Shown one piece after another: positions 26,660-34,793 of a stretch of DNA of 64,000 bases (position 1 is its first letter; the number at the start of each line of letters is the position of its first letter). The stretch covers positions 1 through 64,000 of the forward strand of contig DGWD01000008.1 in assembly GCA_002395155.1 (NCBI GenBank). The letters run 5' to 3'. The notes under the pieces are model-generated. The model saw only the letters and a list, made by a program, of their open reading frames with translations, made no database searches and was not told the origin of the DNA. Source of the DNA: Treponema sp. UBA4267. Its GTDB lineage: Bacteria; Spirochaetota; Spirochaetia; Treponematales; Treponemataceae. A program made the translations under genes and the position numbers.

Positions 26660-27242
26660 AGATGAAAAAGCAAAAAGACGCCCTTACCACTTTGGAGAAA
26701 AACTCCGTCAGGTTCGCGAACACAAGGGCTATACACTTAAAGTTGTAGCTCAGCGAACTGGTGTTAGTGAAAGCCTTGTTTCACAAATTGAAAGAAATCA
26801 CGTTTCTCCAGCAATTGATACTTTACTAGCCCTGGCTGATGTACTTGATATCAATCTTGAATATCTTTTTGAAGAATATAAAAAAGACCGCCCTGTTCAG
26901 ATTATTCGCTCAACAGAACGACCTGCTCTACAGGAAGACGATATTACATACGAAGGACTTGCAAAGCAGGCCAATTCAGAAACTTCAATTGAAGCTTACC
27001 TCATAAAAATTCCAGCAGGCTCTCATACCCATCGTGGTTCTTACGGCCACCTTGGACGCGAAATTGGTTATGTAATTAAGGGGAAGGCCGCTCTTGTTTA
27101 TGATGGAAAAAATTACGAACTTGAAGCTGGAGACAGCGTTTCATTTTCTGCAGGAGCATCTCATTCCATCGAAAATATCGGCGATTGCGAACTTGAAGCT
27201 ATTTGGGTTGTAACTCCAGCACAAAGATTTATTGATAAATAA
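26637..27242 (+). CDS. XRE-family regulator with C-terminal cupin
   Basis: The 201-aa transcription factor has an N-terminal helix-turn-helix (about 20-75: LRQVREHKGYTLKVVAQRTG, VSESLVSQIERNHVSPAIDTL). A cupin sensor domain (about 115-195) carries HTHRGSYGHLGREIGYVIKG and GDSVSFSAGASHSIEN. His-rich cupin positions suggest metal-dependent binding of a small ligand. This XRE-cupin architecture (PuuR/SutR-like) usually controls amino-acid, polyamine or sulfur metabolism. Targets here are unknown. GGAG is well placed inside the preceding gene. The glycosidase-like lipoprotein follows after 3 bp. Confidence 0.85.
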   Translation: MTPSQKPEDEKAKRRPYHFGEKLRQVREHKGYTLKVVAQRTGVSESLVSQIERNHVSPAIDTLLALADVLDINLEYLFEEYKKDRPVQIIRSTERPALQEDDITYEGLAKQANSETSIEAYLIKIPAGSHTHRGSYGHLGREIGYVIKGKAALVYDGKNYELEAGDSVSFSAGASHSIENIGDCELEAIWVVTPAQRFIDK

Positions 27243-27245
27243 AAA

Positions 27246-28130
27246 ATGAATTACAGACAAACAGGAAAATCTCGAAAAACTTTTTTTGGGTCATTTTTAG
27301 CATTAGCTCTGGCCCTTTTTTTTACATCCTGCCAAACTACATCATTTCTTTTACGAGATAAGTACACCGATCCCCAAGTTCTTCCGGTGGAACTTCTATG
27401 CCCTCAAGAAATTGACTGGCAGCCGGTTGAAATTAATGGCAAAACAGATTCAAATTTCAGCCTGGTATCCTACATCATCCATGAAGAAAATGTTGAATGG
27501 AAATGTCTTAAAATTGATTTAGATGCAGAAAATCTAGAAATAATTGCCGCTCCTTACACCAAGGACCTGGGAAAACGTTTTTTTCTAAAGGATTTTTCTA
27601 GAAAAAACAAATTACTTGCCGCTGTAAATACAGTTCCATTTGATTTAGATGGTAGAACCTTTATCCCTGTAAGCATTGTTAAAATTGACAATCAGGAAAT
27701 CTGCCCTATAAATAAGACTTACAGTGCCCTGGCATTCAGTCTTAATCCTCTTAGAGCAAAAATTTTTAATGCCCAAACAGAAGAAGCTTTTAAAAATTGT
27801 CCATATGCCTTTGGAGGATTTTTTACAATTCTTCAGGACGGACAAATTTTTGAATTTGAAAAATATAAGCGTTCCAGAACAGCCGTTGGTATAAGCGAAA
27901 ACGGACGTTACCTTTATCTTTTTGCCTGCTGTGGAATTGCCTGCCCAACAGGAAGAAACGGCTTAAACTTCCAGGAATGTGCCTTAATCTTACAAAAGCT
28001 TGGAGCAGAATCTGCTTTAGAGTTTGATGGCGGACATTCGACCGGACTCACCATTAATGGTAAAAATGCTATAAAACCAAGCCTGCAAAGACAGGTTCCA
28101 GCTGCTTTTGGTCTTCGTTATAAAGATTAA
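27246..28130 (+). CDS. Lipoprotein with phosphodiester glycosidase (NAGPA/DUF2233) domain
   Basis: The 294-aa protein has a signal sequence with the lipobox FFTSC (about 27-31). The NAGPA-type domain is recognised by FGGFFTILQDG, RSRTAVGISENGRYLYLFA and the C-terminal QECALILQKLGAESALEFDG followed by GHSTGLTINGK. Relatives remove GlcNAc from phosphodiester-linked sugars or occur in spore and peptidoglycan-linked proteins. The substrate is unknown, but an envelope glycan role is plausible. No Shine-Dalgarno sequence is visible in the 3-bp gap after the regulator, so translation may depend on coupling. Confidence 0.78.
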   Translation: MNYRQTGKSRKTFFGSFLALALALFFTSCQTTSFLLRDKYTDPQVLPVELLCPQEIDWQPVEINGKTDSNFSLVSYIIHEENVEWKCLKIDLDAENLEIIAAPYTKDLGKRFFLKDFSRKNKLLAAVNTVPFDLDGRTFIPVSIVKIDNQEICPINKTYSALAFSLNPLRAKIFNAQTEEAFKNCPYAFGGFFTILQDGQIFEFEKYKRSRTAVGISENGRYLYLFACCGIACPTGRNGLNFQECALILQKLGAESALEFDGGHSTGLTINGKNAIKPSLQRQVPAAFGLRYKD

Positions 28131-28155
28131 TTATCAGTAAATTAAAAAATTCATA

Positions 28156-28184
28156 TTGCAACAAAAGTTCATAATCCGTATAAT
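28156..28184 (+). promoter_or_regulatory. Sigma-70 promoter of gltA
   Basis: TTGCAA (28156-28161), a 17-bp spacer and a perfect TATAAT (28179-28184). The start is predicted near 28191, giving a leader of about 74 nt that contains the phased TGCA array. Confidence 0.75.
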
Positions 28185-28198
28185 TATGTAATTTTATT

Positions 28199-28232
28199 TG
28201 CATTTTTATGCATATTTATGCAATTTTACGCA
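28199..28232. promoter_or_regulatory. Phased TGCA array, ARG-box-like operator of gltA
   Basis: TGCA half-sites at 28199, 28209 and 28219 and CGCA at 28229 are spaced exactly 10 bp. They form TGCATTTTTATGCA, the perfect palindrome TGCATATTTATGCA (28209-28222) and TGCAATTTTACGCA. The array covers about +8 to +42 of the gltA transcript, a repressor position. A related pair lies at 8283-8317. Confidence 0.6.
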
Positions 28233-28264
28233 TAAAGAATACTTCGCAAAGCGTGGAGGCTATT

Positions 28265-29629
28265 ATGACAACAACCAAAGAAGAACAGTCTATAATTAAA
28301 AGATTAGAAAAGCTTGCTGTTCACAATGACCCAATTGACCCATCACTTTATACCAAGTATGACGTAAAACGAGGCCTCCGTAATGCAAACGGAACTGGTG
28401 TACTCGTAGGACTTACACGTATAGGTGATGTAGTTGGTTATGAACTTAACAAAGATGGTCAAAAAATTGCCGTTCCTGGACGTCTCATTTACCGTGGCTA
28501 CAATGTAGAAGATTTGATTAAAGATGCAGAAAAACATCATCAGTTTGGTTATGAACAGTGTGCATATCTTCTGCTTTTTGGAGAACTTCCTAGCGAAGCA
28601 AAATTAAAGAAATTCTCGGATTATTTAGGTGAATGTCGTGTACTTCCTCCAAACTTTACAGAAGACATGATTATGAAGGCTCCATCAAACGATATTATGA
28701 ATAAGATTGCCCGTGGTGTTCTTGCTTCATATTCTTATGATGATGATCCTGAAAACCGCTCAGTTGGAAACCTTATTAAACAGTGTGTTCAGTTGATTGC
28801 ACGTTTTTCTACACTGGCTGCTTATGGTTACCAGGCAAAAAGACGTTACTACGACAACAAATCAATGTTTATTCACAATCCAAAACCAGAACTTTCAACT
28901 GCAGAAAACTTCCTTCGTCTTATTCGTTCAGATAAGCAGTATTCTCGCCTTGAAGCAGAAACTCTGGACCTTGCTCTTATTCTTCATGCAGAACATGGTG
29001 GTGGTAACAACTCTTCTTTGACAGTACACGTTGTTTCTTCTGCCGATACAGATACATATTCAGCAATTGCAGCTGCAGTTGGTTCTCTAAAAGGTCGTCG
29101 TCATGGTGGTGCAAACATTCGCGTTGTAGAAATGATGGATGATATTAAGGAACACGTAAAAGACTGGACTAGTGAAAAAGAAATTTCTGACTACATCCGC
29201 AAAATTGCTACAAAAGAAGCCTTTGACCACTCAGGACTTGTTTATGGTATGGGTCATGCAGTTTACACAATCAGCGACCCTCGTGAACTTCTTCTTAAAG
29301 AAAAAGCAAGACAATTGGCTAAAGAAAAGGGCTGTATGGAAGAATTTGAACTCTATAATCTGATTGAAAAAGTTGCTCCTGCAATTATCCAGGATGTTCA
29401 CAATTCAGATAAAAAGGTATGTCCAAACGTAGACTTCTATTCAGGCTTTGTTTATACAATGCTTAATATTCCACGTGAACTCTTTACTCCAATCTTTGCT
29501 ATTGGACGTATTGCCGGTTGGTCTGCTCACAGAATTGAAGAAATTGTAAGCGGAGGAAGAATTTACCGTCCAGCTTATAAAAATGTTTCAAAAGAACTTC
29601 CTTACATTCCAATTGACGACCGCAAGTAA
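28265..29629 (+). CDS. gltA: Citrate synthase family protein
   Basis: The 454-aa enzyme is predicted to condense oxaloacetate with acetyl-CoA. Catalytic motifs are LHAEHGGGNNSS (His), RRHGGANIRV and GMGHAVYTISDPR (His), with a late Asp/Arg region (NVDFYSGFVY). The start is the ATG with GGAGG seven bases upstream; a longer reading from 28208 would begin inside the operator array. In an organism with an incomplete TCA cycle it would serve mainly to make 2-oxoglutarate for glutamate-family amino acids. This fits the ARG-box-like operator in its leader. The 2-methylcitrate alternative cannot be excluded. Confidence 0.9.
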   Translation: MTTTKEEQSIIKRLEKLAVHNDPIDPSLYTKYDVKRGLRNANGTGVLVGLTRIGDVVGYELNKDGQKIAVPGRLIYRGYNVEDLIKDAEKHHQFGYEQCAYLLLFGELPSEAKLKKFSDYLGECRVLPPNFTEDMIMKAPSNDIMNKIARGVLASYSYDDDPENRSVGNLIKQCVQLIARFSTLAAYGYQAKRRYYDNKSMFIHNPKPELSTAENFLRLIRSDKQYSRLEAETLDLALILHAEHGGGNNSSLTVHVVSSADTDTYSAIAAAVGSLKGRRHGGANIRVVEMMDDIKEHVKDWTSEKEISDYIRKIATKEAFDHSGLVYGMGHAVYTISDPRELLLKEKARQLAKEKGCMEEFELYNLIEKVAPAIIQDVHNSDKKVCPNVDFYSGFVYTMLNIPRELFTPIFAIGRIAGWSAHRIEEIVSGGRIYRPAYKNVSKELPYIPIDDRK

Positions 29630-29639
29630 TTCGTAATTT

Positions 29640-30383
29640 ATGGCTAAGGAACGAATCGACAAAATACTTTCTCACAATGGTTTTGGTTCCCGCAAGGATA
29701 TAAAAAAACTTCTGCGAACTTGTGAAGTCCTGGTTAATGGAAACAGAATCTATGACCCAGGCTTTCAGTTTTCAAAAGAAACGGACACCATAACCATTGA
29801 TGGGGAAGAAATCGATTTGCATGACAACCTTTATCTTATGATGAATAAACCTCAGCATTATGTTTGTTCTACAAAAGAAGGCGACCACGAAACTGTTTTT
29901 GACCTGCTTGATGATTCTTTGCGTACTCCTTATTTGCAGGACAAACTCCACCTAGTCGGTCGCCTGGACATGGACACAGAAGGCCTTCTTCTTTTTACCA
30001 CAGATGGAGAACTAACCCACCGTTTAATCTCGCCAAAATCGCATATCAGTAAAACTTACTTGTGCGGTCTGGAACATACAGAAACCGCAGACCATCAGAC
30101 AGAAATTACAACAAAACTTGAAGCAGGCATCGAAGTTGGTCCAGAAGATAATGAACAAGGTTTTACCTGCCAGCCAGCACAAATTAAATGGATAGATGAA
30201 AAAACTGCACATCTCACAATTTACGAAGGCAAGTATCACCAGGTAAAAAGAATGTTTGCCGCAGTGGGAAATAAAATTGTTTATTTAAAAAGAATCTCTA
30301 TGGGCCAGTTGAAACTCGACGAATCACTGGAACTTGGAGAATATAAAGAATTATCTGAATCAGACCTTCAATTATTAGTCTAA
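29640..30383 (+). CDS. rsuA: 16S rRNA pseudouridine synthase, RsuA family
   Basis: The 247-aa protein has an N-terminal S4 RNA-binding domain (about 1-55, RIDKILSHNGFGSRKDIKKL). The RsuA/RluB catalytic domain follows with GRLDMDTEGLLLFTTDG (catalytic Asp) and EGKYHQVKRMFAAVGNKI. KxxYxC in the ISKTYLCGLE segment is typical of RsuA rather than RluB. It is expected to make pseudouridine 516 in 16S rRNA. It starts 10 bp after gltA without a clear Shine-Dalgarno sequence and is probably expressed with it. Confidence 0.85.
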   Translation: MAKERIDKILSHNGFGSRKDIKKLLRTCEVLVNGNRIYDPGFQFSKETDTITIDGEEIDLHDNLYLMMNKPQHYVCSTKEGDHETVFDLLDDSLRTPYLQDKLHLVGRLDMDTEGLLLFTTDGELTHRLISPKSHISKTYLCGLEHTETADHQTEITTKLEAGIEVGPEDNEQGFTCQPAQIKWIDEKTAHLTIYEGKYHQVKRMFAAVGNKIVYLKRISMGQLKLDESLELGEYKELSESDLQLLV

Positions 30384-30444
30384 ATTTTGCTATAAGTTTT
30401 ACAGGCAGCCAGGCAAGAAAGGAACTTGATTTTACAGTGCTAAC

Positions 30445-30473
30445 TTGTTAAAACCCCTCTAATCAGATAAAAT
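30445..30473 (+). promoter_or_regulatory. Sigma-70 promoter of fhs
   Basis: TTGTTA (30445-30450), a 17-bp spacer and TAAAAT (30468-30473), with about 24 nt of leader carrying AAGGA before the ATG. Confidence 0.65.
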
Positions 30474-30503
30474 AAGTTTGAAAAATATCCCAAGGACATT
30501 TTA

Positions 30504-32180
30504 ATGACAGATATCGAAATCGCTCAGAAAAACAAGATGATTCCTGTGGCAGATGTTGCCGCTAAAATTGGAATTACTCCAGACAAACTTGAAAATTATG
30601 GGCCTTATAAGGCAAAAATCACTTTTGATGAGTTACATACTCTGCAAGAAAAAGCCTCCAAAAACCCTGGAAAATTAATTCTTGTTACAGCAGTTACACC
30701 TACACCTGCCGGAGAGGGAAAATCTACAGTTTCTATTGGACTTGCAGATGGTCTTAACAAAATCGGAAAGAAAACAGTAGTTGCACTTCGCGAACCTAGT
30801 CTTGGACCTTGTTTTGGGGTAAAAGGCGGTGCGTGTGGTGGTGGTTACGCACAAATTGTTCCAATGGAAGATATTAATCTTCATTTTACTGGAGATATTC
30901 ATGCAATCAGCATTGCAAACAATCTTATAGCAGCCTTAATCGACAATCATATTCAACAGGGAAATGCCCTCAACATTGATCCAAGAACTATTACCTGGAA
31001 ACGTTGTGTAGATTTGAACGACCGTGCCCTCCGTAATATCATTATTGGACTTGGAGGAAGAATGCAGGGTGTTCCTCGTGAAGATCATTTTACAATTGCA
31101 GTTGCATCAGAAATTATGGCAATTGTTTGTCTTTCAAAAACAATTTCTGAACTTAAAGAAAGAATTGACCGCATCGTAATTGGACAGAACTATAACAAAG
31201 AAAACCTTACTTTTGGTCAGCTCAAATGTACTGGTGCCGTTGCAGCCCTTTTAAAGGATGTAATAAAACCAAACCTTGTTCAGACTCTCGAAAAAAATCC
31301 AGCCTTTGTTCATGGAGGTCCTTTTGCAAATATTGCTCATGGTTGTAACTCTGTAAATGCAACTTTATGTGCCCTTGCAACTGGCGATTATGTTGTTACT
31401 GAAGCTGGTTTTGCAGCAGATTTAGGAGCAGAAAAGTTCCTTGACATTAAGTGTCGTTCAGCAGGTCTTAAACCAAGTGCAGTTGTAATTGTTGCTACAA
31501 TCAGAGCTCTTAAAATGCATGGTGGAGTAGCTAAAACTGATTTAAGTACACCAAACTGTCAGGCTTTGGAAAAAGGCTTTGCAAACCTCAAAACTCACAT
31601 AGAAAACATTGCAAAATTCGGTTTACCTTCTGTTGTAGCAATCAACAAGTTTATTACAGATACAGATGAAGAAATTGCTCTTATTGAAAAACTATGTGAA
31701 TCAGTTGGCTCAAAAGCAGTTCTTTCTGAAGGCTGGGGAAAAGGCGGTGAAGGAACAACAGAACTTGCACGTGCAGTTGTAGAAATTGCTGATAGCGGAA
31801 AGGCAAACTATCACCCTCTTTATGAACTTAATTTGCCACTTGCTGAAAAAATCAAAAAAATTGCCACAGAAATTTACCGTGCCGCAAATGTCGAATTTGA
31901 ACCTGCAGCACTTAAAAAACTCAAAGCCTTTGAAGATGCTGGTTACGGAAACCTTCCAGTTTGTATTGCAAAGACTCAGAACTCTATCAGCCATGATCCA
32001 AAATTGATCAATGCACCAAGTGGATTTACATTCCCTGTTCGTGATGTTCAATTATACGCTGGAGCAGGCTTTGTAGTTGCCCTTGCAGGAGACATCATGA
32101 CTATGCCAGGTCTTCCAAAAGCCCCAGCAGCCTTAGAGATTGATGTAGATGATAAGGGAGTAATTTCAGGCTTATTCTAA
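30504..32180 (+). CDS. fhs: Formate--tetrahydrofolate ligase
   Basis: The enzyme makes 10-formyl-THF from formate, THF and ATP. The 558-aa length is normal. The P-loop TPTPAGEGKSTVSIGLADGL lies near residue 65, and REPSLGPCFGVKGGACGGGY and EAGFAADLGAEKFLDIKCR are family signatures. It supplies one-carbon units for purines and initiator tRNA and connects with metH through the folate pool. It has its own promoter and an AAGGA ribosome site. Its last 4 bp overlap the end of the convergent HATPase gene. Confidence 0.96.
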   Translation: MTDIEIAQKNKMIPVADVAAKIGITPDKLENYGPYKAKITFDELHTLQEKASKNPGKLILVTAVTPTPAGEGKSTVSIGLADGLNKIGKKTVVALREPSLGPCFGVKGGACGGGYAQIVPMEDINLHFTGDIHAISIANNLIAALIDNHIQQGNALNIDPRTITWKRCVDLNDRALRNIIIGLGGRMQGVPREDHFTIAVASEIMAIVCLSKTISELKERIDRIVIGQNYNKENLTFGQLKCTGAVAALLKDVIKPNLVQTLEKNPAFVHGGPFANIAHGCNSVNATLCALATGDYVVTEAGFAADLGAEKFLDIKCRSAGLKPSAVVIVATIRALKMHGGVAKTDLSTPNCQALEKGFANLKTHIENIAKFGLPSVVAINKFITDTDEEIALIEKLCESVGSKAVLSEGWGKGGEGTTELARAVVEIADSGKANYHPLYELNLPLAEKIKKIATEIYRAANVEFEPAALKKLKAFEDAGYGNLPVCIAKTQNSISHDPKLINAPSGFTFPVRDVQLYAGAGFVVALAGDIMTMPGLPKAPAALEIDVDDKGVISGLF

Positions 32181-33493
32181 TCACCCAATTGGGCTTTTAG
32201 TTCAGCAATTGTTGCAGAAAGCTGCAAGGTTTTCCTGTTCTGTCGGAGAACACGCTGGGCTAAAAGCTTAGAAAGGAAGATTCCATAGTGAGGATTCTTT
32301 CTAATAAGGTTTACAAAAGAAACCTTTGGAATTCTAATCAATTTACCTTCATCAGCAGACATAATAGTAGCAGAACGTCGGTCATTCAAAAGAAAGGCCA
32401 TTTCTCCAATAAACATGTCATTTGGAGTTAGAACAGAAATCAATTTGCCGTTTGCATAAACCCCGTAACGTCCAGAAACAATAAAGTAAAGATCGGTAGA
32501 AGGATCATTCTGACGGCATACAATTTCGTGGCGTTTATATTCAATTGTCTTAAATGGAATCATAATTCCAGGAACAGTGTTTGAAGTATTTAAGATATTT
32601 GTGATATCAAAAGAAACCTCGTTACCTTTATCATTATAGCGAAGGTTAGTAACCAGGTCTGATGAAAGAGAAATTCCACGCCCATGAGTTTCATCCATAT
32701 CAGGACCAGCAGAATTAATTTGAGAACGCCAGTCAAAACCAGGTCCTTCATCTGCAATTGTAAAAGTAGATTTTTCGCGACCAATTGTATAATGAATCTT
32801 AATCTTCTTATTGATATTTTCAGGAAGGTTTCGCTTTTGATTGATTAAGTCAAGAATATTTCCACCAGTCATAAGAAAGTCAGTTTTTTCTTTATAACTA
32901 ATTCCGCAGTTACCGTGTTCCAAAGCATTTGTCAGAAGTTCCATTAAACAAGTTTGAAGGGCATAGCGTCCATCATCACTAATACGGTTACAGCAGTAAA
33001 GATAGTTTACAAGAAAGCTTGTATAAAGACGGATATCCATTGGATCATTATCACAAACAAATCCACCGGTTTCATCGCCACCCATACGGTTCTGCATACC
33101 ACGATTGAAAAGGAACTGCTGATTACTCCACAAAACCTTTAAAAGACGGCTGAAATTCTGCTTAAAATTGTAAACAGTCTGAACAATAAGAATGTTAGGA
33201 TCTTTACGGTTTTCAATTTCTTCTGCCTCTTTGGGACTAGAAGCAATGGCAATTATACCACCATTATGTAACCAAGGGTCTGAATGAATTGCGGCAAGAA
33301 TACGGTCGCAATCAATTTCTTCAGAAGAAAAATCAAGAACTTTAATTTCTGGAAGTTCATAATCAATAAAGCTCAAAGCTTCATCTGTATCGGGACAGAA
33401 GATTGGGTCAAGGGATTCCAAATATTTCTGACACCCCTTCTTAACAACCTCCAACACCTCTGTATTAGAGGAAGAGACTAAAATCTTTTTCAT
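32177..33493 (-). CDS. Signalling protein: pseudo-receiver, HATPase and cyclic-nucleotide domains
   Basis: The 438-aa cytosolic protein has three parts. Residues 1-125 resemble a response-regulator receiver but lack an evident phospho-acceptor Asp. Residues about 150-300 are a GHKL ATPase of anti-sigma (RsbW/SpoIIAB) type with N-box MELLTNALEHGN, G1 IADEGPGFDW and G2 THGRGISLSSDL. No histidine-kinase DHp domain is present. Residues about 310-425 are a cyclic-nucleotide-binding domain with FIGEMAFLLNDRRSATIMS. It may gate an anti-sigma or kinase activity by a nucleotide signal, which is inferred. GGGAG precedes the ATG. It is transcribed toward fhs. Confidence 0.82.
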   Translation of the reverse strand: MKKILVSSSNTEVLEVVKKGCQKYLESLDPIFCPDTDEALSFIDYELPEIKVLDFSSEEIDCDRILAAIHSDPWLHNGGIIAIASSPKEAEEIENRKDPNILIVQTVYNFKQNFSRLLKVLWSNQQFLFNRGMQNRMGGDETGGFVCDNDPMDIRLYTSFLVNYLYCCNRISDDGRYALQTCLMELLTNALEHGNCGISYKEKTDFLMTGGNILDLINQKRNLPENINKKIKIHYTIGREKSTFTIADEGPGFDWRSQINSAGPDMDETHGRGISLSSDLVTNLRYNDKGNEVSFDITNILNTSNTVPGIMIPFKTIEYKRHEIVCRQNDPSTDLYFIVSGRYGVYANGKLISVLTPNDMFIGEMAFLLNDRRSATIMSADEGKLIRIPKVSFVNLIRKNPHYGIFLSKLLAQRVLRQNRKTLQLSATIAELKAQLGD

Positions 33494-33533
33494 AATAAAC
33501 TCCCAACACTTTTTTCAATTGTAGTATGTAGTA

Positions 33534-33607
33534 TGACTCAAATGCGATTCGAACGCACGACCTTCCGCTTAGGAGGCGGATGCTCTATCCAGCTGAGCTA
33601 CTGAGTC
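33534..33607 (-). tRNA. tRNA-Arg (anticodon CCT)
   Basis: This is a complete cloverleaf on the minus strand. The acceptor GACTCAG pairs with TTGAGTC (one G-U), the D arm is GCTC/GAGC, the anticodon stem TCCGC/GCGGA encloses loop CTCCTAA (CCT at 34-36), and the T arm is GTGCG TTCGAAT CGCAT. The discriminator is A. CCA is not encoded, so the 3' end must be trimmed and CCA added. It is the last element of a run that begins with the two tRNA-derived units and the RNase Z-like gene. Confidence 0.95.
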
Positions 33608-33930
33608 AAAAAATTCTGGATGAACTGAATCGCATTTCTTTGGTGAACTGCGATTCGAACGCACAACCTTCCAATTAGGTTATACAATAGCAAATGCGTT
33701 AAACAAAAAGCCGCAAGGGTTTTTGTAGCATTTACTTATCTCAGATGCTCTATCCAGCTGAGCTACTGAGTCTAAAAATCCTGGATGAATTGAATCGCAT
33801 TTCTTTGGTGAACTGCGATTCGAACGCACAACCTTCCAATTAGGTTATACAATAGCAAATGCGTTAAGCAAAAAGCCGTAAGGGTTTTTGTAGCATTTAC
33901 TTATCCCAGATGCTCTATCCAGCTGAGCTA
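33601..33930 (-). repeat. Two 165-bp direct tandem repeats next to tRNA-Arg
   Basis: Units 33601-33765 and 33766-33930 differ at only six positions. Each begins (minus strand) with the 5' half of tRNA-Arg and ends in a spacer containing an 8-bp inverted repeat (GAATCGCA/TGCGATTC; 33627-33634 with 33649-33656 in the first). There is no reading frame of note. The phase of the repeat coincides with the 5' end of the tRNA, and the intact tRNA-Arg follows directly. Confidence 0.95.
33641..33772 (-). pseudogene. tRNA-Arg-derived element, copy nearest the intact tRNA
   Basis: The first 29 nt are identical to tRNA-Arg(CCT), and 28 of 31 nt from the anticodon through the T arm also match. Between them, just 5' of the retained CCTAA, 59 extra bases are present. 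They form a hairpin: GTAAATGC/GCATTTGC outer stem (33728-33735 with 33690-33697) and an inner ACAAAAA/TTTTTGT stem. The anticodon stem has become TCTGA/TTGGA, still paired with wobbles. The 3' acceptor strand is replaced by TTCACCA, which cannot pair with GACTCAG, so ordinary tRNA function is unlikely. Confidence 0.8.
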
Positions 33931-33937
33931 CTGAGTC
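33806..33937 (-). pseudogene. tRNA-Arg-derived element, distal copy
   Basis: It has the same structure as the other copy, with the hairpin at 33855-33900. Of its differences, one falls in the hairpin loop (TTGC to TTAC) and one turns the A-U pair closing the anticodon stem into G-U, so pairing is kept. It starts 8 bp after the stop codon of the RNase Z-like gene and is probably on the same transcript. Confidence 0.8.
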
Positions 33938-33944
33938 TAAAAAA

Positions 33945-34784
33945 TTAAATATTGTAGTATACACCCGGCTTCGCCAAACCAGCAAAACCGTCTACCAAGG
34001 CGTCAATTTCGTTCACAGCTTCATTATAATGACAAAGATATGTCTTAGACCTTATTTCAGGTGGTAAAGAACACAACTGATCATAAGAAGCATGAACTCC
34101 GGCAGAATAACCAGAGACATCACAGTCATGGAAAATATACTCAATAGTTTTATACTTATTTAAGAGAAAACGCAACTGAGGTTCGTTAAATTGCGTATCA
34201 GCAGTAAAAAGAACCCTTTCATCAATCAAAACACCATAAGAAACCTGAGAATTTCTTAAACTATTAAATCTGGTAGTAACATGACGGGTTCTAAAAAGTT
34301 TTAAATCCAAAGTACCCAAAGACGCATGGAAAATATCAAATGGTTTAGACTGAATCTTTTTATTTGGAAGCTCCTTGAAATAGTCTTCAAACTTCATCAC
34401 ACCTTCTTCACTAAACTGGATTCCTCCACGCAAAGATTCATTCCACAATTTTTTCTTAAAGGGTTTTGGAATAATAATATTTATTGGCTCTTTGGTTACA
34501 TATTTTCCCAAAAGAACCATTTCCTCAACACCACCAATATGATCAGCATGAGGATGAGTTAGAATGACATTTCTTATTTTGGTAATCTTTGTATTATAAG
34601 TAGTTTCAAGAGCATAAGGACAAAGAGTTCCGCAGTCAATCAAAATATGTTTATCCCCTTTTATCAAAAGCAAATTATTTTGATAATTGGTTTTTGTGAA
34701 TGCAGAACCGGTTCCTACAAAAAAAAGTGAGAGTTTTCCGTCATTTGTTAGCTTTATAGTATTTTGAAACTTTTTAATTGTCAT
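33945..34784 (-). CDS. MBL-fold hydrolase, RNase Z-like
   Basis: The 279-aa metallo-beta-lactamase-fold protein starts with LSLFFVGTGSAFTKTNYQNN. It has the zinc motif HPHADHIGG at 77-85, a later FTADTQF aspartate and HDCDVSG/CHY histidines. This resembles RNase Z and related phosphodiesterases more than lactamases, but I cannot confirm the RNase Z exosite. An extended -10 promoter lies 9 bases before the ATG inside the end of the HAD gene. No Shine-Dalgarno sequence is seen. Directly downstream are the tRNA-derived repeats and tRNA-Arg without encoded CCA, so a tRNA 3'-processing role is an attractive inference. Confidence 0.75.
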   Translation of the reverse strand: MTIKKFQNTIKLTNDGKLSLFFVGTGSAFTKTNYQNNLLLIKGDKHILIDCGTLCPYALETTYNTKITKIRNVILTHPHADHIGGVEEMVLLGKYVTKEPINIIIPKPFKKKLWNESLRGGIQFSEEGVMKFEDYFKELPNKKIQSKPFDIFHASLGTLDLKLFRTRHVTTRFNSLRNSQVSYGVLIDERVLFTADTQFNEPQLRFLLNKYKTIEYIFHDCDVSGYSAGVHASYDQLCSLPPEIRSKTYLCHYNEAVNEIDALVDGFAGLAKPGVYYNI

Positions 34785-34793
34785 TTCATGTCA

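Noticed and set aside
33690..33735. Integron attC-like site in the repeats (GTTAAAC and GTTAAGC fit GTTRRRY)
   Set aside because: No paired RYYYAAC box at the proper distance, no L boxes, no cassette gene and no integrase in the window; the hairpin is better described as an insertion in a tRNA-derived sequence.
33680..33740. Group I intron in tRNA-Arg(CCU), a known intron site in bacteria
   Set aside because: The insertion is only 59 nt and has no group I core elements, and the acceptor stem of these copies is not restored on removal.
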